From contig CAZPAV010000007.1 of the NCBI GenBank assembly GCA_964584755.1, positions 1 through 64,000 on the forward strand: DNA of 64,000 nucleotides. Direction: 5' to 3'. The stretch's first letter is position 1; each line of letters opens with the position of its first letter. This DNA comes from CAZPAV01 sp964584755 (GTDB taxonomy: Bacteria; Actinomycetota; Acidimicrobiia; Spongiisociales; UBA5794). Of this stretch, positions 44,009-53,484 are shown piece by piece. The notes beneath the pieces were generated by a model. The model worked only from the letters and a program-made list of their open reading frames with translations. It ran no database searches and had not been told where the DNA came from. A program made the position numbers and the translations under genes.

Positions 44009-45040
44009 ATGGGTAGGAGAACCATCGTCCTCGTCATCGCGGTGATCCTCGCCGCGGTCTCCGGATTCGCCATCTGGCGGTACCTCAGCACCGTCGAGGA
44101 GGACGTCCGAGCCAACGTCACCGAGGTTCGGGTGTACCGGGCCACGCAGCCGATCCCCTCGGGCACCCCGGGGAACGAGGCCCGGCCCTTCATCGAGGAG
44201 TCGACGGCGCTGCGCGAGAACGTCGTGTTCCCCGGATCGTCGATCCTGTGTCTCGGGCCCGACGAGCGGAACCTCGACCTCGATCCCCGCAAGGTGGGGT
44301 GTCCGGACAACCCGAGCGACCTCGGCTCGCTCCTCGACGGCCGGGTGGCGGCGGGACCCATCGGCGCGGGTCAGCTCCTCACCACCGAGATGTTCGTCAC
44401 GCCCGCCGAGCTGAACTCCGTCACCCTCTCCGAGTCCATCCCCCAGGGGAAGGTGGCCGTCAGCATCCGGCCCGACGAGGTCGGCGCCGTGGGTGGGTTC
44501 ATCCGACCGGGCGACCACGTGAACCTGCTCGCCTCGGCGACCGTCCAGGTGAACAGCTTCCTCGAGCTGCTCAAGGACCCGAACCTGCGGGCCGCGGTCC
44601 TCGGCTCGGGGTTCGCGACCCCGCCGACGACGGTGCCGTCCACGGGCACGACCACGGGCGAGACCACCGGTGCGCCCGGCGGCGAGCCGGTGGACGTCGT
44701 GGCCGGGTTCGCCGAGACGCTCCCCGCCTCGCTCGACTTCACCCAGACGGTCCTCCAGGATCTCGAGGTGCTCGCGGTCGGCCCCGACACCCGGCCGAGC
44801 CCCCTCGGGACGGGTCTCGAGCCGCAGGGGACGCAGGTGGTCGTCCTCGAGGTGACCCCGGAGCAGGCCGAGAAGATCGAGTTCGCCCGCCAGTACGCCA
44901 ACGTGTCGCTCTCGCTCTTGCCGGCCGACATCCCGTACACTCCGTTCGACTCCCGTGGGGTGGTCGTGGACGACCTGTTCACCCTGCTCGACCGGATCGC
45001 AGAGAAGGTGGAGGCCGCCGCTGGTGGTTCCGGCAACTGA
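44009..45040 (+). CDS. cpaB: Flp pilus assembly protein CpaB/RcpC
   Basis: A 343-residue protein with one N-terminal membrane helix (about 6-26), a SAF domain (GPIGAGQLLTTEMF) and an RcpC domain (VAVSIRPDEVGAVGGFIRPGDHVNLL). CpaB acts outside the membrane in pilus assembly. A Thr/Gly/Pro-rich insert is near residues 210-230. The gene starts the Tad operon and overlaps cpaE by 17 bases. Confidence 0.92.
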   Translation: MGRRTIVLVIAVILAAVSGFAIWRYLSTVEEDVRANVTEVRVYRATQPIPSGTPGNEARPFIEESTALRENVVFPGSSILCLGPDERNLDLDPRKVGCPDNPSDLGSLLDGRVAAGPIGAGQLLTTEMFVTPAELNSVTLSESIPQGKVAVSIRPDEVGAVGGFIRPGDHVNLLASATVQVNSFLELLKDPNLRAAVLGSGFATPPTTVPSTGTTTGETTGAPGGEPVDVVAGFAETLPASLDFTQTVLQDLEVLAVGPDTRPSPLGTGLEPQGTQVVVLEVTPEQAEKIEFARQYANVSLSLLPADIPYTPFDSRGVVVDDLFTLLDRIAEKVEAAAGGSGN

Positions 45041-46220
45041 TCCCCTCGTCGCCCGCTCGGTCCTCGTCGTCGACGCGGATCCCGGCCTCGTCGAGGAGAT
45101 CGACCGGCTCTTCGAGGGTCACAAGGTCTTCTCGGCACGGAACATCTCCGACGCGCAGCGGAAGCTCGTCGAGGAGGGGATCGAGCTGGCGATCATCGGG
45201 CCGAGCTTCGCCCACGAGAGCGGGGTGACGGAGTCGAGCCTCCTGCTCGACGTGCAACCCGACCTCCCGCTCGTGCTCGTCGCCGACGGACTGAGCACCG
45301 AGATGCTCCGTGCCGCCATCCGGGTCGGGTTCCGGGACGTCGTCGACCTGCCCTTGACCCCGGCGAAGGCCCAGGAGATCCTCTCGGTCGTCGAGCAGCT
45401 CCACCGCCGGGAGGAGGAGGAGCGGTCCGGCCGGTACCGCCTGGGGAAGGTCGTCACGATCATGTCCCCCAAGGGCGGGGCCGGCAAGACGATGACGACG
45501 ACGAACGTCGCGCTCGCGCTCGCCATGTGGGGGGACCCGGAACGGGTCGTCGTCCTCGACGCCGACCTCCAGTTCGGCGACGTCTGCATCTGCCTGCAGG
45601 TCGACCCGGTACACACCATCGTCGACGTGGCCCGCGACATCGACAAGCTCGACGAGGCCCTCCTCGAGAGCCTCCTCGCCACCCACAGCACCGGGATGCG
45701 CGTCCTCTCCGCCCCCCTCGAGCCCTCCCTCGCCGACGAGGTGTCGACACAGGTGGTGGTCAAGACCATCGGGATGCTGAAACGCATGTTCGACTACGTC
45801 GTCATCGACACGGCCCCGTTCCTCGACGAGCCGGTGCTCTCCATCCTCGAGCGCTCCGACGTGGTCCTCCTCGTGGTCGACATGGACCTGCCCAGCGTCA
45901 AGAACGCCAAGCTCGCGCTCGACACGCTCCGGCTCATCCGCTTCCCCTTCGAGAAGATCAAGCTCGTCCTCAACCGGGTGAACTCGAAGGCCCGCCTCGA
46001 CGTACGCGAGCTCGAGCGCTCCCTCGGGCTCGACGTCCAGGCGGCCATCTCCTCCGACAAGCTCGTGCCGCGCGCGGTGAACGAGGGCGAGCCGGTCGTC
46101 TCCCTGTACCCGCGTTCCCGGGTGGCGAAGGACCTGCGTGGCGTGGCCCGTCTCGTGGTCGACGAGGAGCGGACGAAGATCCCTGAAGAGGACACGAGAT
46201 CGCGCCGATGGTTCCGGTAG
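45024..46220 (+). CDS. cpaE: Pilus assembly ATPase CpaE/TadZ
   Basis: A 398-residue protein with an N-terminal receiver-like domain (VLVVDADPGLVEEIDRLF, lacking standard phospho-acceptor context) and a MinD/ParA-type ATPase with the deviant Walker A SPKGGAGKTMTTTN near residue 148. TadZ proteins localise the pilus machine to its site. GTG 45024 is the sensible start and overlaps cpaB. Confidence 0.92.
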   Translation: MVPATDPLVARSVLVVDADPGLVEEIDRLFEGHKVFSARNISDAQRKLVEEGIELAIIGPSFAHESGVTESSLLLDVQPDLPLVLVADGLSTEMLRAAIRVGFRDVVDLPLTPAKAQEILSVVEQLHRREEEERSGRYRLGKVVTIMSPKGGAGKTMTTTNVALALAMWGDPERVVVLDADLQFGDVCICLQVDPVHTIVDVARDIDKLDEALLESLLATHSTGMRVLSAPLEPSLADEVSTQVVVKTIGMLKRMFDYVVIDTAPFLDEPVLSILERSDVVLLVVDMDLPSVKNAKLALDTLRLIRFPFEKIKLVLNRVNSKARLDVRELERSLGLDVQAAISSDKLVPRAVNEGEPVVSLYPRSRVAKDLRGVARLVVDEERTKIPEEDTRSRRWFR

Positions 46221-46263
46221 GTTCCATGGAGGAGCAGCGCTCCGAGACAGGGGAGACGACGAC

Positions 46264-47613
46264 ATGAGCCTCGCCGATCGGGTCCGGGCCGCCAAGGCCG
46301 CGGACCACACCGCCGAGACGCAACGGGAGGCGACGCGTCAGGAGCTGCGCCGGCGCCTGCACTACAAGGTCGTGGAGGGGCTCGGACCGACCCTGTACGA
46401 CCGGCAGATGTCGGACGCCGAGCTCAAGCTCCGGGTCATGGAGATGCTCGAGTGGGCACTCGACCAGGAGACCTCGGTGCCGTTGTCGCGGGTGGACCGC
46501 ATGGCGCTCCTCCAGGAGATCGCCGACGACGTCCTCGGGTACGGACCCATCGACCCGCTCCTCGCCGACCCCGAGGTCACCGAGGTCATGGTGAACGGGC
46601 CCCGGGCGGTGTGGGTGGAGCGAGGCGGCCGGCTGTACAAGACCGACGCCCGTTTCGTCGACGCCGTGCACCTCGAGCGGATCATCGAGAAGATCGTGGG
46701 CCAGGTGGGGCGGCGCATCGACGAGTCGACCCCGATGGTGGACGCGCGGCTCCCCGACGGGTCGCGGGTGAACGCCGTCATCCATCCCCTCGCCATCGGC
46801 GGGCCCTACCTGACGATCCGGAAGTTCGCCGTCGATCCCTTCACCGTGGACGATCTCGTCGCCAACGACACCATGACCGAGCAGGTGGCGGAACTGCTGC
46901 ACCGCTGCGTGCAGGGGCGTCTCAACGTCATCGTCAGCGGGGCCACCGGATCGGGCAAGACGACGCTGCTCAACGTGCTGTCGAACTTCATCCCCGACGA
47001 CGAGCGCATCGTCACCATCGAGGACGCCGCCGAGCTCCGGCTGAACCAGGTGCACGTGCTCAGCCTCGAGGCGAGGCCGCCGAACCTGGAGGGGAAGGGC
47101 GAGGTCACGATTCGCGACCTCATGCGCAACGCCCTGCGGATGCGACCCGACCGCATCATCGTCGGTGAGGCGCGTGGCGGCGAGGCCCTCGACATGCTCC
47201 AGGCGATGAACACCGGCCACGACGGCTCCCTCACGACCATCCACTCCAACTCGCCGCGGGACACCCTCGCCCGGATCGAGACCATGGTGCTCATGGCCGG
47301 GATGGACCTCCCCATCCGGGCCATCAGGGAGCAGGTCGCCTCCGCCATCGACCTCATCGTCCACACCCACCGGCTCCGTGACGGGACGCGGCGGATCACC
47401 CACGTGACCGAGGTGGTGGGGATGGAGGGCGACGTCATCACCCTGCAGGACCTCATGCTCTTCGACTACGGCATGGGCGTCGACGAGCGGGGACGGTACC
47501 GGGGGCACTTGAAGGCCACCGGCATCCGGCCCGCCTTCAGCGACCACCTCGAGAACCTGGGGATCCCGCTGCCGGCGGAGCTCTTCCAGCCCGAGCCGTT
47601 CGTCCGGCGATGA
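46264..47613 (+). CDS. tadA: Tad secretion ATPase TadA/CpaF
   Basis: The 449-residue hexameric ATPase drives Flp pilus secretion. It has the CpaF N-terminal domain (YGPIDPLLADPEVTEVMVNG), Walker A SGATGSGKTTLLN near 225-237, the Asp box VTIEDAAEL, and RMRPDRIIVGEARGGEALDM with GHDGSLTTIHSNSP. AGGGGAG precedes the ATG. The stop overlaps tadB by four bases. Confidence 0.95.
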   Translation: MSLADRVRAAKAADHTAETQREATRQELRRRLHYKVVEGLGPTLYDRQMSDAELKLRVMEMLEWALDQETSVPLSRVDRMALLQEIADDVLGYGPIDPLLADPEVTEVMVNGPRAVWVERGGRLYKTDARFVDAVHLERIIEKIVGQVGRRIDESTPMVDARLPDGSRVNAVIHPLAIGGPYLTIRKFAVDPFTVDDLVANDTMTEQVAELLHRCVQGRLNVIVSGATGSGKTTLLNVLSNFIPDDERIVTIEDAAELRLNQVHVLSLEARPPNLEGKGEVTIRDLMRNALRMRPDRIIVGEARGGEALDMLQAMNTGHDGSLTTIHSNSPRDTLARIETMVLMAGMDLPIRAIREQVASAIDLIVHTHRLRDGTRRITHVTEVVGMEGDVITLQDLMLFDYGMGVDERGRYRGHLKATGIRPAFSDHLENLGIPLPAELFQPEPFVRR

Positions 47614-48674
47614 GGCGTCGCGCCATCCTCGCGGGCCTCGGCGGCCTCGGCCTCTCCCTGGGGGTCGCGACGCCGGGGTGGGCCGCGGTCGGGAGCGGGA
47701 CCGCGCCCCGGGAGTGGCTCGTCCTCGTGGCGGCACTCGCCGCGGGACTGGCGGCGTTCCTCATCGTGGTCATCCTCTCCGGCCGGTCGCCCGGCCGAGA
47801 GGCGCGACTGCGGGGCCGTCTCGGCGCGTACGGATCGTCGTCGGATCGGGGCCGGGGCCGAATCCTCGGTCGTTTCCGTGTCCTGCGGCGGGTGGTGCGC
47901 GGGGCCGAGGGCGTCGCGCGCGAGCGCGGCATGCTGCAGACGATCGAAACCGCCCTCGAGCAGGCGAACATGCCCGTTCGACCGGGGGAGGCGATCGTCG
48001 GGGCGATCGGGCTGTCGCTCATCGGCGGGATCCTCGTGGGGACCTTCGGCCGATCCGTGCTGTGGGGACTCCTCGCCGCGGTGGTCATGCTGGGGTTCGC
48101 CGCGTTCTCGGTGAGCACGATCGCCTCCCGGGAGCGGAAGCGGTTCGAGAGCCAGCTCCCCGACACGCTCAACCTCATCGCCACCTCCCTCCGCGCCGGG
48201 TACTCGTTGTTGCAGGCGGTGGAGGCGGTGGGTCAGGAGTCTCCCGAGCCGACCGCCCGGGAGTTCGCCCGGGCCATCACCGAGATCCGGCTCGGGCGCT
48301 CCGTCGACGCCGCCCTCAACGACGTCGCCCGGCGCATGGAGTCCCAGGACTTCGAGTGGGCGGTCCTCGCCATCAACATCCAGCGCGAGGTGGGAGGGAA
48401 CCTGGCCGAGGTGCTGCAGACGACCGCCGAGACGATGCTGCAGCGCAACCGACTCCGGCGGGAGATGAAGGCCCTCACCGCCGAGGGCCGGATCTCGGCG
48501 ATCGTCCTCGGTGCCCTGCCGTTCGTCATCTTCGGCGTCATCCTCGTGGTGAACCCCACCTACATCGAGCCCCTCCTCGGCACGACCCAGGGGCTCGTCG
48601 CCCTCGGGGTGGCCGCGGTCCTCCTCGTCCTCGGCATGCTGTGGCTGCAGAAGATCGTCAAGGTGGAGGTCTGA
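47610..48674 (+). CDS. tadB: Tad pilus inner-membrane protein TadB
   Basis: A 354-residue membrane protein of the GspF/T2SSF type: N-terminal helices (10-58), then the F-domain RKRFESQLPDTLNLIATSLRA and IQREVGGNLAEVLQTTA and two C-terminal helices. It may carry a signal-like N-terminus. Start overlaps tadA and the stop overlaps tadC. Confidence 0.92.
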   Translation: MRRRAILAGLGGLGLSLGVATPGWAAVGSGTAPREWLVLVAALAAGLAAFLIVVILSGRSPGREARLRGRLGAYGSSSDRGRGRILGRFRVLRRVVRGAEGVARERGMLQTIETALEQANMPVRPGEAIVGAIGLSLIGGILVGTFGRSVLWGLLAAVVMLGFAAFSVSTIASRERKRFESQLPDTLNLIATSLRAGYSLLQAVEAVGQESPEPTAREFARAITEIRLGRSVDAALNDVARRMESQDFEWAVLAINIQREVGGNLAEVLQTTAETMLQRNRLRREMKALTAEGRISAIVLGALPFVIFGVILVVNPTYIEPLLGTTQGLVALGVAAVLLVLGMLWLQKIVKVEV

Positions 48675-49579
48675 TGGACCCGCTCCTCTTCGCCGCCGTG
48701 TCCGTGGCCGTCACCGTGGGTGCGCTCGTCGTGTACGTGGGAAACGGCGTGGTCCGGGCCCGGCAGAACGCCTCCCGGCGCCTCGTAGGGCTGGGACGGA
48801 CCCGTTCCGAGGTGCTCCAGGTCTCCTTCGCCGAGCGCGCCGTGGCCCCCATCGTGGAGAAGATCGGGCGCTTCGCGCTGCGCTTCACGCCGCAGGGCTG
48901 GGTCAACCGTGCCCAGAAGAAGATCCTGTACGCCGGCTGGGCGGAGCGGATGGACGGGAACACGTGGGCGGCGATCCGGATCGTCGTCCTGATCGCCTCC
49001 TTCCTCCTGTGGGCGGTCCTCCAGAGTGCCTTCCCGGCCCCGCTCATCAAGCTCCTCTTCCTCGGGTTCTTCCTGTTCGTGGGCTTCCTCGGACCGGAGG
49101 CCGTGCTCAACCGGCGGATCGAGGAGCGCCGGCAGCGCCTCGAACGGGAGCTCCCCGACGTCATCGACCTGCTCGTCATCTCGGTGGAGGCGGGGCTCGG
49201 CTTCGAGGCGGCGATGGGTCGCGTCGTCCAGAACGTGCCCGGGGAGCTCTCCCGCGAGTTCGCCCGGGCCCTACAGGAGACCCGCGTCGGGGTGAGTCGA
49301 CACGAGGCGCTGCGCGGGCTCGCCGATCGAACGAACGTCGAGGACCTCAACTCGTTCGTCCTCGCCCTCAACCAGGCGGACCAGTTCGGTGTGTCGATCG
49401 CCCGCATGCTCCGGGTGCAGGCGGACGAGATGCGGGTGCGGCGCCGCCAGCGGGCCCAGGAGCGCGCCTTCGCGGCGCCCGTGAAGATGGTGTTCCCCCT
49501 CGTCTTCTGCATCTTCCCGGCGCTCTTCGTCGTCATCCTCGGCCCGGCGGCGATCAGCATCGTCCAGACCCTGCGCTGA
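48674..49579 (+). CDS. tadC: Tad pilus inner-membrane protein TadC
   Basis: A 301-residue partner of TadB with the T2SSF motif RRQRLERELPDVIDLLVISVE and ALNQADQFGVSIARMLRVQ between hydrophobic helices. ATG 48674 overlaps the tadB stop by one base. Together they form the platform beneath the pilus. Confidence 0.92.
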   Translation: MDPLLFAAVSVAVTVGALVVYVGNGVVRARQNASRRLVGLGRTRSEVLQVSFAERAVAPIVEKIGRFALRFTPQGWVNRAQKKILYAGWAERMDGNTWAAIRIVVLIASFLLWAVLQSAFPAPLIKLLFLGFFLFVGFLGPEAVLNRRIEERRQRLERELPDVIDLLVISVEAGLGFEAAMGRVVQNVPGELSREFARALQETRVGVSRHEALRGLADRTNVEDLNSFVLALNQADQFGVSIARMLRVQADEMRVRRRQRAQERAFAAPVKMVFPLVFCIFPALFVVILGPAAISIVQTLR

Positions 49580-49594
49580 GCCGGGGCGGCGCGG

Positions 49595-50956
49595 ATGGGT
49601 GAGGGAACCGGGCGCGTGACCGGGTGGGCGAGCCGGCTCCGGGTCAGGCACCTCTTCGGCCTCGTGCCCTTCGTCCTGATCTCGGTGGCCGCGGTGCATC
49701 CCGTCGTCGACAACTCGTTCCTCTGGCACGTACGTGCCGGCACCGCACAACTTCGGCTGGGCAGGGTCCTCACGAGCGACGTCTTCAGCTACTCGCGGGG
49801 AGGGGTCCCGTGGCGGACGCAGTCGTGGCTCACGGAGCTCGGCTACGGGACGCTCGAACGGCTCACCGGGGGGATCGCCTGGACCCACCTCGTGCTCTTC
49901 CTCGTGGCGGGGGCGACGCTCCTCCTCGTCGGGGTCCGCCTCTACGGGGTGACTCGCAGTCCACTGGCGACGGCGCTGTGGATGATGGTCCTCGCCTGGC
50001 TGGCGGTCCCGTTCGTCCAGCCGCGGCCGGTCGTCGTCAGCTACGTCCTCCTCGCCCTCGTCGTCGTCGTGGTGGGGCTCGAGGACCGTGTCCTGTGGGC
50101 CGCGGTCCCCATCGTGTGGATCTGGTCGGCGATGCACGGCTCCTGGGTGCTCGGTGTCGGCCTCCTCCTGCTCGAGGCCGTTCGGCGACGGTCCCGGCGG
50201 GTGGCGCTCGTCGCGATCCTCGGCGCGGTGGCGGCGACGGCCACCGCGCACGGCCTCGGCGTGTGGGAGATCCTCCTCGCCTTCGCCCGGAACCGGGACG
50301 CGCTCGCCCTCATCAACGAATGGCGCCCCCCGGCGTTCGGGGATCCCGTCCAGGCGCCCTACCTCGTCCTCCTCGTGGGGATCCTCGTCGGCGCGTCGCG
50401 GCATCGCCTGCGTCCCCGGGACCTCGTCGTCGTCGTGCCCTTCCTCCTCTTCGGTCTCACGACGCGCCGCGCCGTGTACCCGGCGGCGATCGTCCTCGTG
50501 CCGTGGGCGGCGCTCGCCTGGCGACCCCGTCGCGCCGTGGGAGGTCGCGGCTCGGCGGTGACGTGGGTGGCGGCGGGGGTGGTCGCCGCGCTCGTGGTGG
50601 CGCCGCTCCTCCTCGTCCCCCACCGGATCGACACCTCCGTGTTCCCACCGGACGCGGCGATCGCCGCGGCGGGGCCACAGCCCTTCTTCCACTCCGACGC
50701 CGTCGGGGGGTACCTCATCTACCGGAACTGGCCCGCCGAGCGGATCTACCTGGACGACCGCGCCGAGCTGTACGGGGCGGAGTTCTTCGCGGAGTACCTC
50801 GCCGCCACTCGGGGCGCCTACGAGCCGGTCTTCTCCCGCTACGGCATGCGGGCCGCGATCGCGTCGGTCGACTGGCCGCTCGTGACGGTCCTGGAGCGGG
50901 ACGGATGGCGGACGGCGTACCGGGACGAGCACTTCGTCGTCCTCCGCGCGCCCTGA
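49595..50956 (+). CDS. Polytopic membrane protein of the Tad locus, GT-C-like
   Basis: A 453-residue protein with about ten membrane helices. The N-terminal extracellular loop FLWHVRAGTAQLRLGRVLTS and DVFSYSRGGVPWRTQSWL resembles large membrane proteins of GT-C glycosyltransferase type, but no catalytic motif can be named. The C-terminal soluble domain has PQPFFHSDAVGGYLIY. It follows tadC by 15 bases, so it may modify or help assemble the pilus; that is inference. Confidence 0.7.
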   Translation: MGEGTGRVTGWASRLRVRHLFGLVPFVLISVAAVHPVVDNSFLWHVRAGTAQLRLGRVLTSDVFSYSRGGVPWRTQSWLTELGYGTLERLTGGIAWTHLVLFLVAGATLLLVGVRLYGVTRSPLATALWMMVLAWLAVPFVQPRPVVVSYVLLALVVVVVGLEDRVLWAAVPIVWIWSAMHGSWVLGVGLLLLEAVRRRSRRVALVAILGAVAATATAHGLGVWEILLAFARNRDALALINEWRPPAFGDPVQAPYLVLLVGILVGASRHRLRPRDLVVVVPFLLFGLTTRRAVYPAAIVLVPWAALAWRPRRAVGGRGSAVTWVAAGVVAALVVAPLLLVPHRIDTSVFPPDAAIAAAGPQPFFHSDAVGGYLIYRNWPAERIYLDDRAELYGAEFFAEYLAATRGAYEPVFSRYGMRAAIASVDWPLVTVLERDGWRTAYRDEHFVVLRAP

Positions 50957-51002
50957 GCCGTCCCGGCCACGGGGCGGGACGTCGCGGGAGGCGTCCACGC
51001 GA

Positions 51003-51035
51003 AACGAGGAGGGACCCGGCGGGTCCCTCCTCGTT
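51003..51035. terminator. Bidirectional hairpin terminator
   Basis: AACGAGGAGGGACCC (51003-51017) and its exact complement GGGTCCCTCCTCGTT (51021-51035) form a perfect 15-bp stem with a three-base loop. It lies between the convergent membrane-protein gene and flp, ending both transcripts. Confidence 0.85.
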
Positions 51036-51047
51036 CGGCCGGCCTGC

Positions 51048-51218
51048 TCAGAGGCTCGTCGCGGCGTTCGAGAGGGTCGTGGTGACCCGGTTGCCGAGCA
51101 GGACGATCGCGGCGATGGCCACGATGGCGATCAGCGCGACCAAGAGCGCGTACTCGACGAGGCTGGCGCCGTCCTCCTCGGCCAACCTGGCCTGAATGGC
51201 CGTCCAGAGACGAAGCAT
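51048..51218 (-). CDS. flp: Flp/Fap-type pilin
   Basis: A 56-residue major pilin. The prepilin site is G17-ASLVEYALLVALIAIVAIA: cleavage after Gly17, Glu22 at +5 and Tyr23, then a single hydrophobic helix and a short NRVTTTLSNAATSL tail. ATG 51218 has the strong site AGGAGGTAACG upstream. The prepilin peptidase is not in this window. It is transcribed away from the Tad operon and downstream of the NarL-type pair. Confidence 0.92.
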   Translation of the reverse strand: MLRLWTAIQARLAEEDGASLVEYALLVALIAIVAIAAIVLLGNRVTTTLSNAATSL

Positions 51219-51311
51219 GGTCGTTACCTCCTGTGGCAGGGCGATCCGAGAGACACGGTACGACGGATGACCCGCCGCGGCCATAGGGCGGGCGACCCAT
51301 TTCACCGGGAC

Positions 51312-51953
51312 TCAGGGACGGCGGTGGAGGCCGAGCCGAATCGCCTCGACGGCGGCCTGGGCGCGGTCGTTGACCCCGAGTTTCTCGTAGATGCTCGCCA
51401 GGTGGTTCTTCACCGTCTTCTGGGAGATGAAGAGCTCGTCGGCCAGGTCCTCGGTCCGGGTGATGCCTCGGGCGAGGAGGGCGAGGAGCTCCCGCTCCCG
51501 CCCCGTGATCGCCTCCGCCCCCGGGTAGAGGCGGGGTTGCCGGTACCCGTCGAGGAGGGCTTCGAGGTCCTCGGCGTGGAGTAGGTCGGCCCCGGCCCGG
51601 GCGGCGCGGACGGCCGCGGCGAGGTCGCGGAGGGGAGCCGACTTGGAGAGGAACCCGACCGCGCCGGCGGTCTCGGCCCGACGTCGGTGGTCGGCGTCGG
51701 TGTGCATGGTGACGACGATCGTCGGAGGGGGATCGGGGAGACGGCGGAGGGCGGCGACGCCACCGAGCCGCGGCATCTCGAGATCGAGGAGGAGCACGTC
51801 GACGGGGGTCCGCTCGAGGAGCTCGAGCAGGGCGACGCCGTCCCCCGCGGTGCCGACGACGGTGATGTCCGGCAGGCCGTCGAGGGCCTGGGCGAGGCCG
51901 TCGAGGAGCAGGCGGTGGTCGTCGGCGATGACGACACGGATCGGGCCGCTCAT
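51312..51953 (-). CDS. NarL/FixJ-family response regulator
   Basis: A 213-residue regulator: receiver domain with Asp57 (VDVLLLDLEMPRLGG) and a C-terminal LuxR-type helix-turn-helix (LFISQKTVKNHLASIYEKLGV). GTG/ATG overlap with the upstream kinase is four bases. The next gene downstream is flp, 93 bases away; the regulator may control it. Confidence 0.93.
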   Translation of the reverse strand: MSGPIRVVIADDHRLLLDGLAQALDGLPDITVVGTAGDGVALLELLERTPVDVLLLDLEMPRLGGVAALRRLPDPPPTIVVTMHTDADHRRRAETAGAVGFLSKSAPLRDLAAAVRAARAGADLLHAEDLEALLDGYRQPRLYPGAEAITGRERELLALLARGITRTEDLADELFISQKTVKNHLASIYEKLGVNDRAQAAVEAIRLGLHRRP

Positions 51954-53461
51954 GGGGGGTTCCCCCAGGCGATGGTCACCGTGGTGCCGTCGGCGGTGGA
52001 GGCGATCGTGACGGTGGCTCCGATGGCGGCGGCGCGTTCCCGCATGCCGGTGATCCCGAAGTGTCCCGGGCGCTCCCGGTCCGGATCGAAGCCGCCGCCG
52101 TCGTCGGCGACGGCGATGCGTCCGTCGTCCCGATCGACGGTGCCCTCGATCCGGACGACGGACGCCCCGGAGTGCTCGAGGGCGTTGCGGACCGCCTCGG
52201 CCATGATCGCGCCCAACTCGGGGGCGACGCTCGTGCGAGGTGGACGTCGCTCCTCGAGGGACACGACGATGGCAGGCCCGTCGGCGCCGACCTCGAAGGC
52301 GAGCGCGTGGGCCTGCTCCACGAGGCTCGTGCTGTCGACGGCGCGCAGGTCGGCGACCGTGGCGCGCACCTCCTCGACGAGTCGCCCGGTGGTGCCCCGG
52401 AGGGTCTCGAGGTGGGTGCGGAGCCCGGGCTCGAGCTCGCCGCCCTCGAGGGCCACGTCGAGGCCGAGACCGATGGAGGCGAGGGTCGGGCCGATCTCGT
52501 CGTGCAGCTCGCGGGCGAGGCGGGTGCGCTCCTCACGAACGGCACGATGGGCGATGTCGCGCAGCAGGAGGATGTTGTCGAGGGCGAGGGCGACGGGCCG
52601 GAGCGAGGCCTCGACGACCCCGTCGTACCCGGCGAGCGTTACGCCCGGGCCCGCCCACATGCTGATCTCGCCGAGGACGCGCGTGCCGAGCCTGATGGCG
52701 TGGGTCCGGGGCGCACCCGGGCCCGGCACCGGGCCGCGACGGGCGACCTCGACGAGCGCCCCGTTCCGGAGGACGCCGACGGTGGCCGCGTCGAAGGGAA
52801 CCGTTCGGGCCAGGTCGCGCAGCGCGGCCCGACCGACCGTGACCGGATTGAGCTCGGCGGTGTTCGCCAGCTCCCCGAGACTGAGGAGGAGCGTGTGGGC
52901 TGCCTCGAGCCGCTCGAGCCGGTCGGCGTCGACGTGGGCGGCCTCGGTGAGGGCCGCGGCGCGCGCCGCCTCCTCGACGAGGATGCGACGGGCCTCCGAG
53001 AAGGTGAGGGCCACGAGCGCGATGAACAGCGAGACCTGGAAGAAGACGGGGACGGCCACCGGGTCGCCGCCGGCGGCCACCAGGGTGGCGAGTCCGACGA
53101 TGGCGAGGAGGGCCGTCATCCCCCCGGTGCGCAGCCCCGAACCCGCCGCGGCCCCGAACACCGGGACGGTGAGCGCGAAGAGGTAGGCACTGTCGAGCAG
53201 GCCGGTGAAGGCGATGGCGACGAGGGCGGCGAGGACCCCCGAGACGGCGACGGTCGCGGCACCTCCCACGGACCCCGACCGACGGAGCGGGGGCAGCTCG
53301 GCGACGACCGTGAAGACGCCGACGACGAGCGCGGCGAGGGCTACGCGGAGGGTGACGCCGAACCCGACGACGGAGAGGACGACGCCGAGGGCGAGCGCCG
53401 TCCAGCGGAGGACGGTCAGGATCCGGTCGAACCGGGTGTCCCACTGGGCCGGACGACTCAT
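51950..53461 (-). CDS. NarL-type sensor histidine kinase with GAF domain
   Basis: A 503-residue kinase: about six N-terminal membrane helices (15-150), a coiled-coil and GAF-like region (about 185-300), a HisKA_3 domain with His320 (RLARELHDEIGPTLASIGLG), and an ATPase domain (AVRNALEHSGAS, VADDGGGFDP, HFGITGMRERA). ATG 53461 has a TACCCT -10 seven bases upstream. Confidence 0.93.
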   Translation of the reverse strand: MSRPAQWDTRFDRILTVLRWTALALGVVLSVVGFGVTLRVALAALVVGVFTVVAELPPLRRSGSVGGAATVAVSGVLAALVAIAFTGLLDSAYLFALTVPVFGAAAGSGLRTGGMTALLAIVGLATLVAAGGDPVAVPVFFQVSLFIALVALTFSEARRILVEEAARAAALTEAAHVDADRLERLEAAHTLLLSLGELANTAELNPVTVGRAALRDLARTVPFDAATVGVLRNGALVEVARRGPVPGPGAPRTHAIRLGTRVLGEISMWAGPGVTLAGYDGVVEASLRPVALALDNILLLRDIAHRAVREERTRLARELHDEIGPTLASIGLGLDVALEGGELEPGLRTHLETLRGTTGRLVEEVRATVADLRAVDSTSLVEQAHALAFEVGADGPAIVVSLEERRPPRTSVAPELGAIMAEAVRNALEHSGASVVRIEGTVDRDDGRIAVADDGGGFDPDRERPGHFGITGMRERAAAIGATVTIASTADGTTVTIAWGNPP

Positions 53462-53468
53462 CGTCCCG

Positions 53469-53478
53469 AGGGTACAGT
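53469..53478. promoter_or_regulatory. Overlapping divergent leaderless promoters (sensor kinase / coaE)
   Basis: Minus-strand TACCCT (53469-53474) and plus-strand TACAGT (53473-53478) share two bases in a 23-bp gap. They end seven and six bases from their start codons. Both polymerases cannot bind at once, so the promoters should compete. Confidence 0.55.
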
Positions 53479-53484
53479 CGCGGG

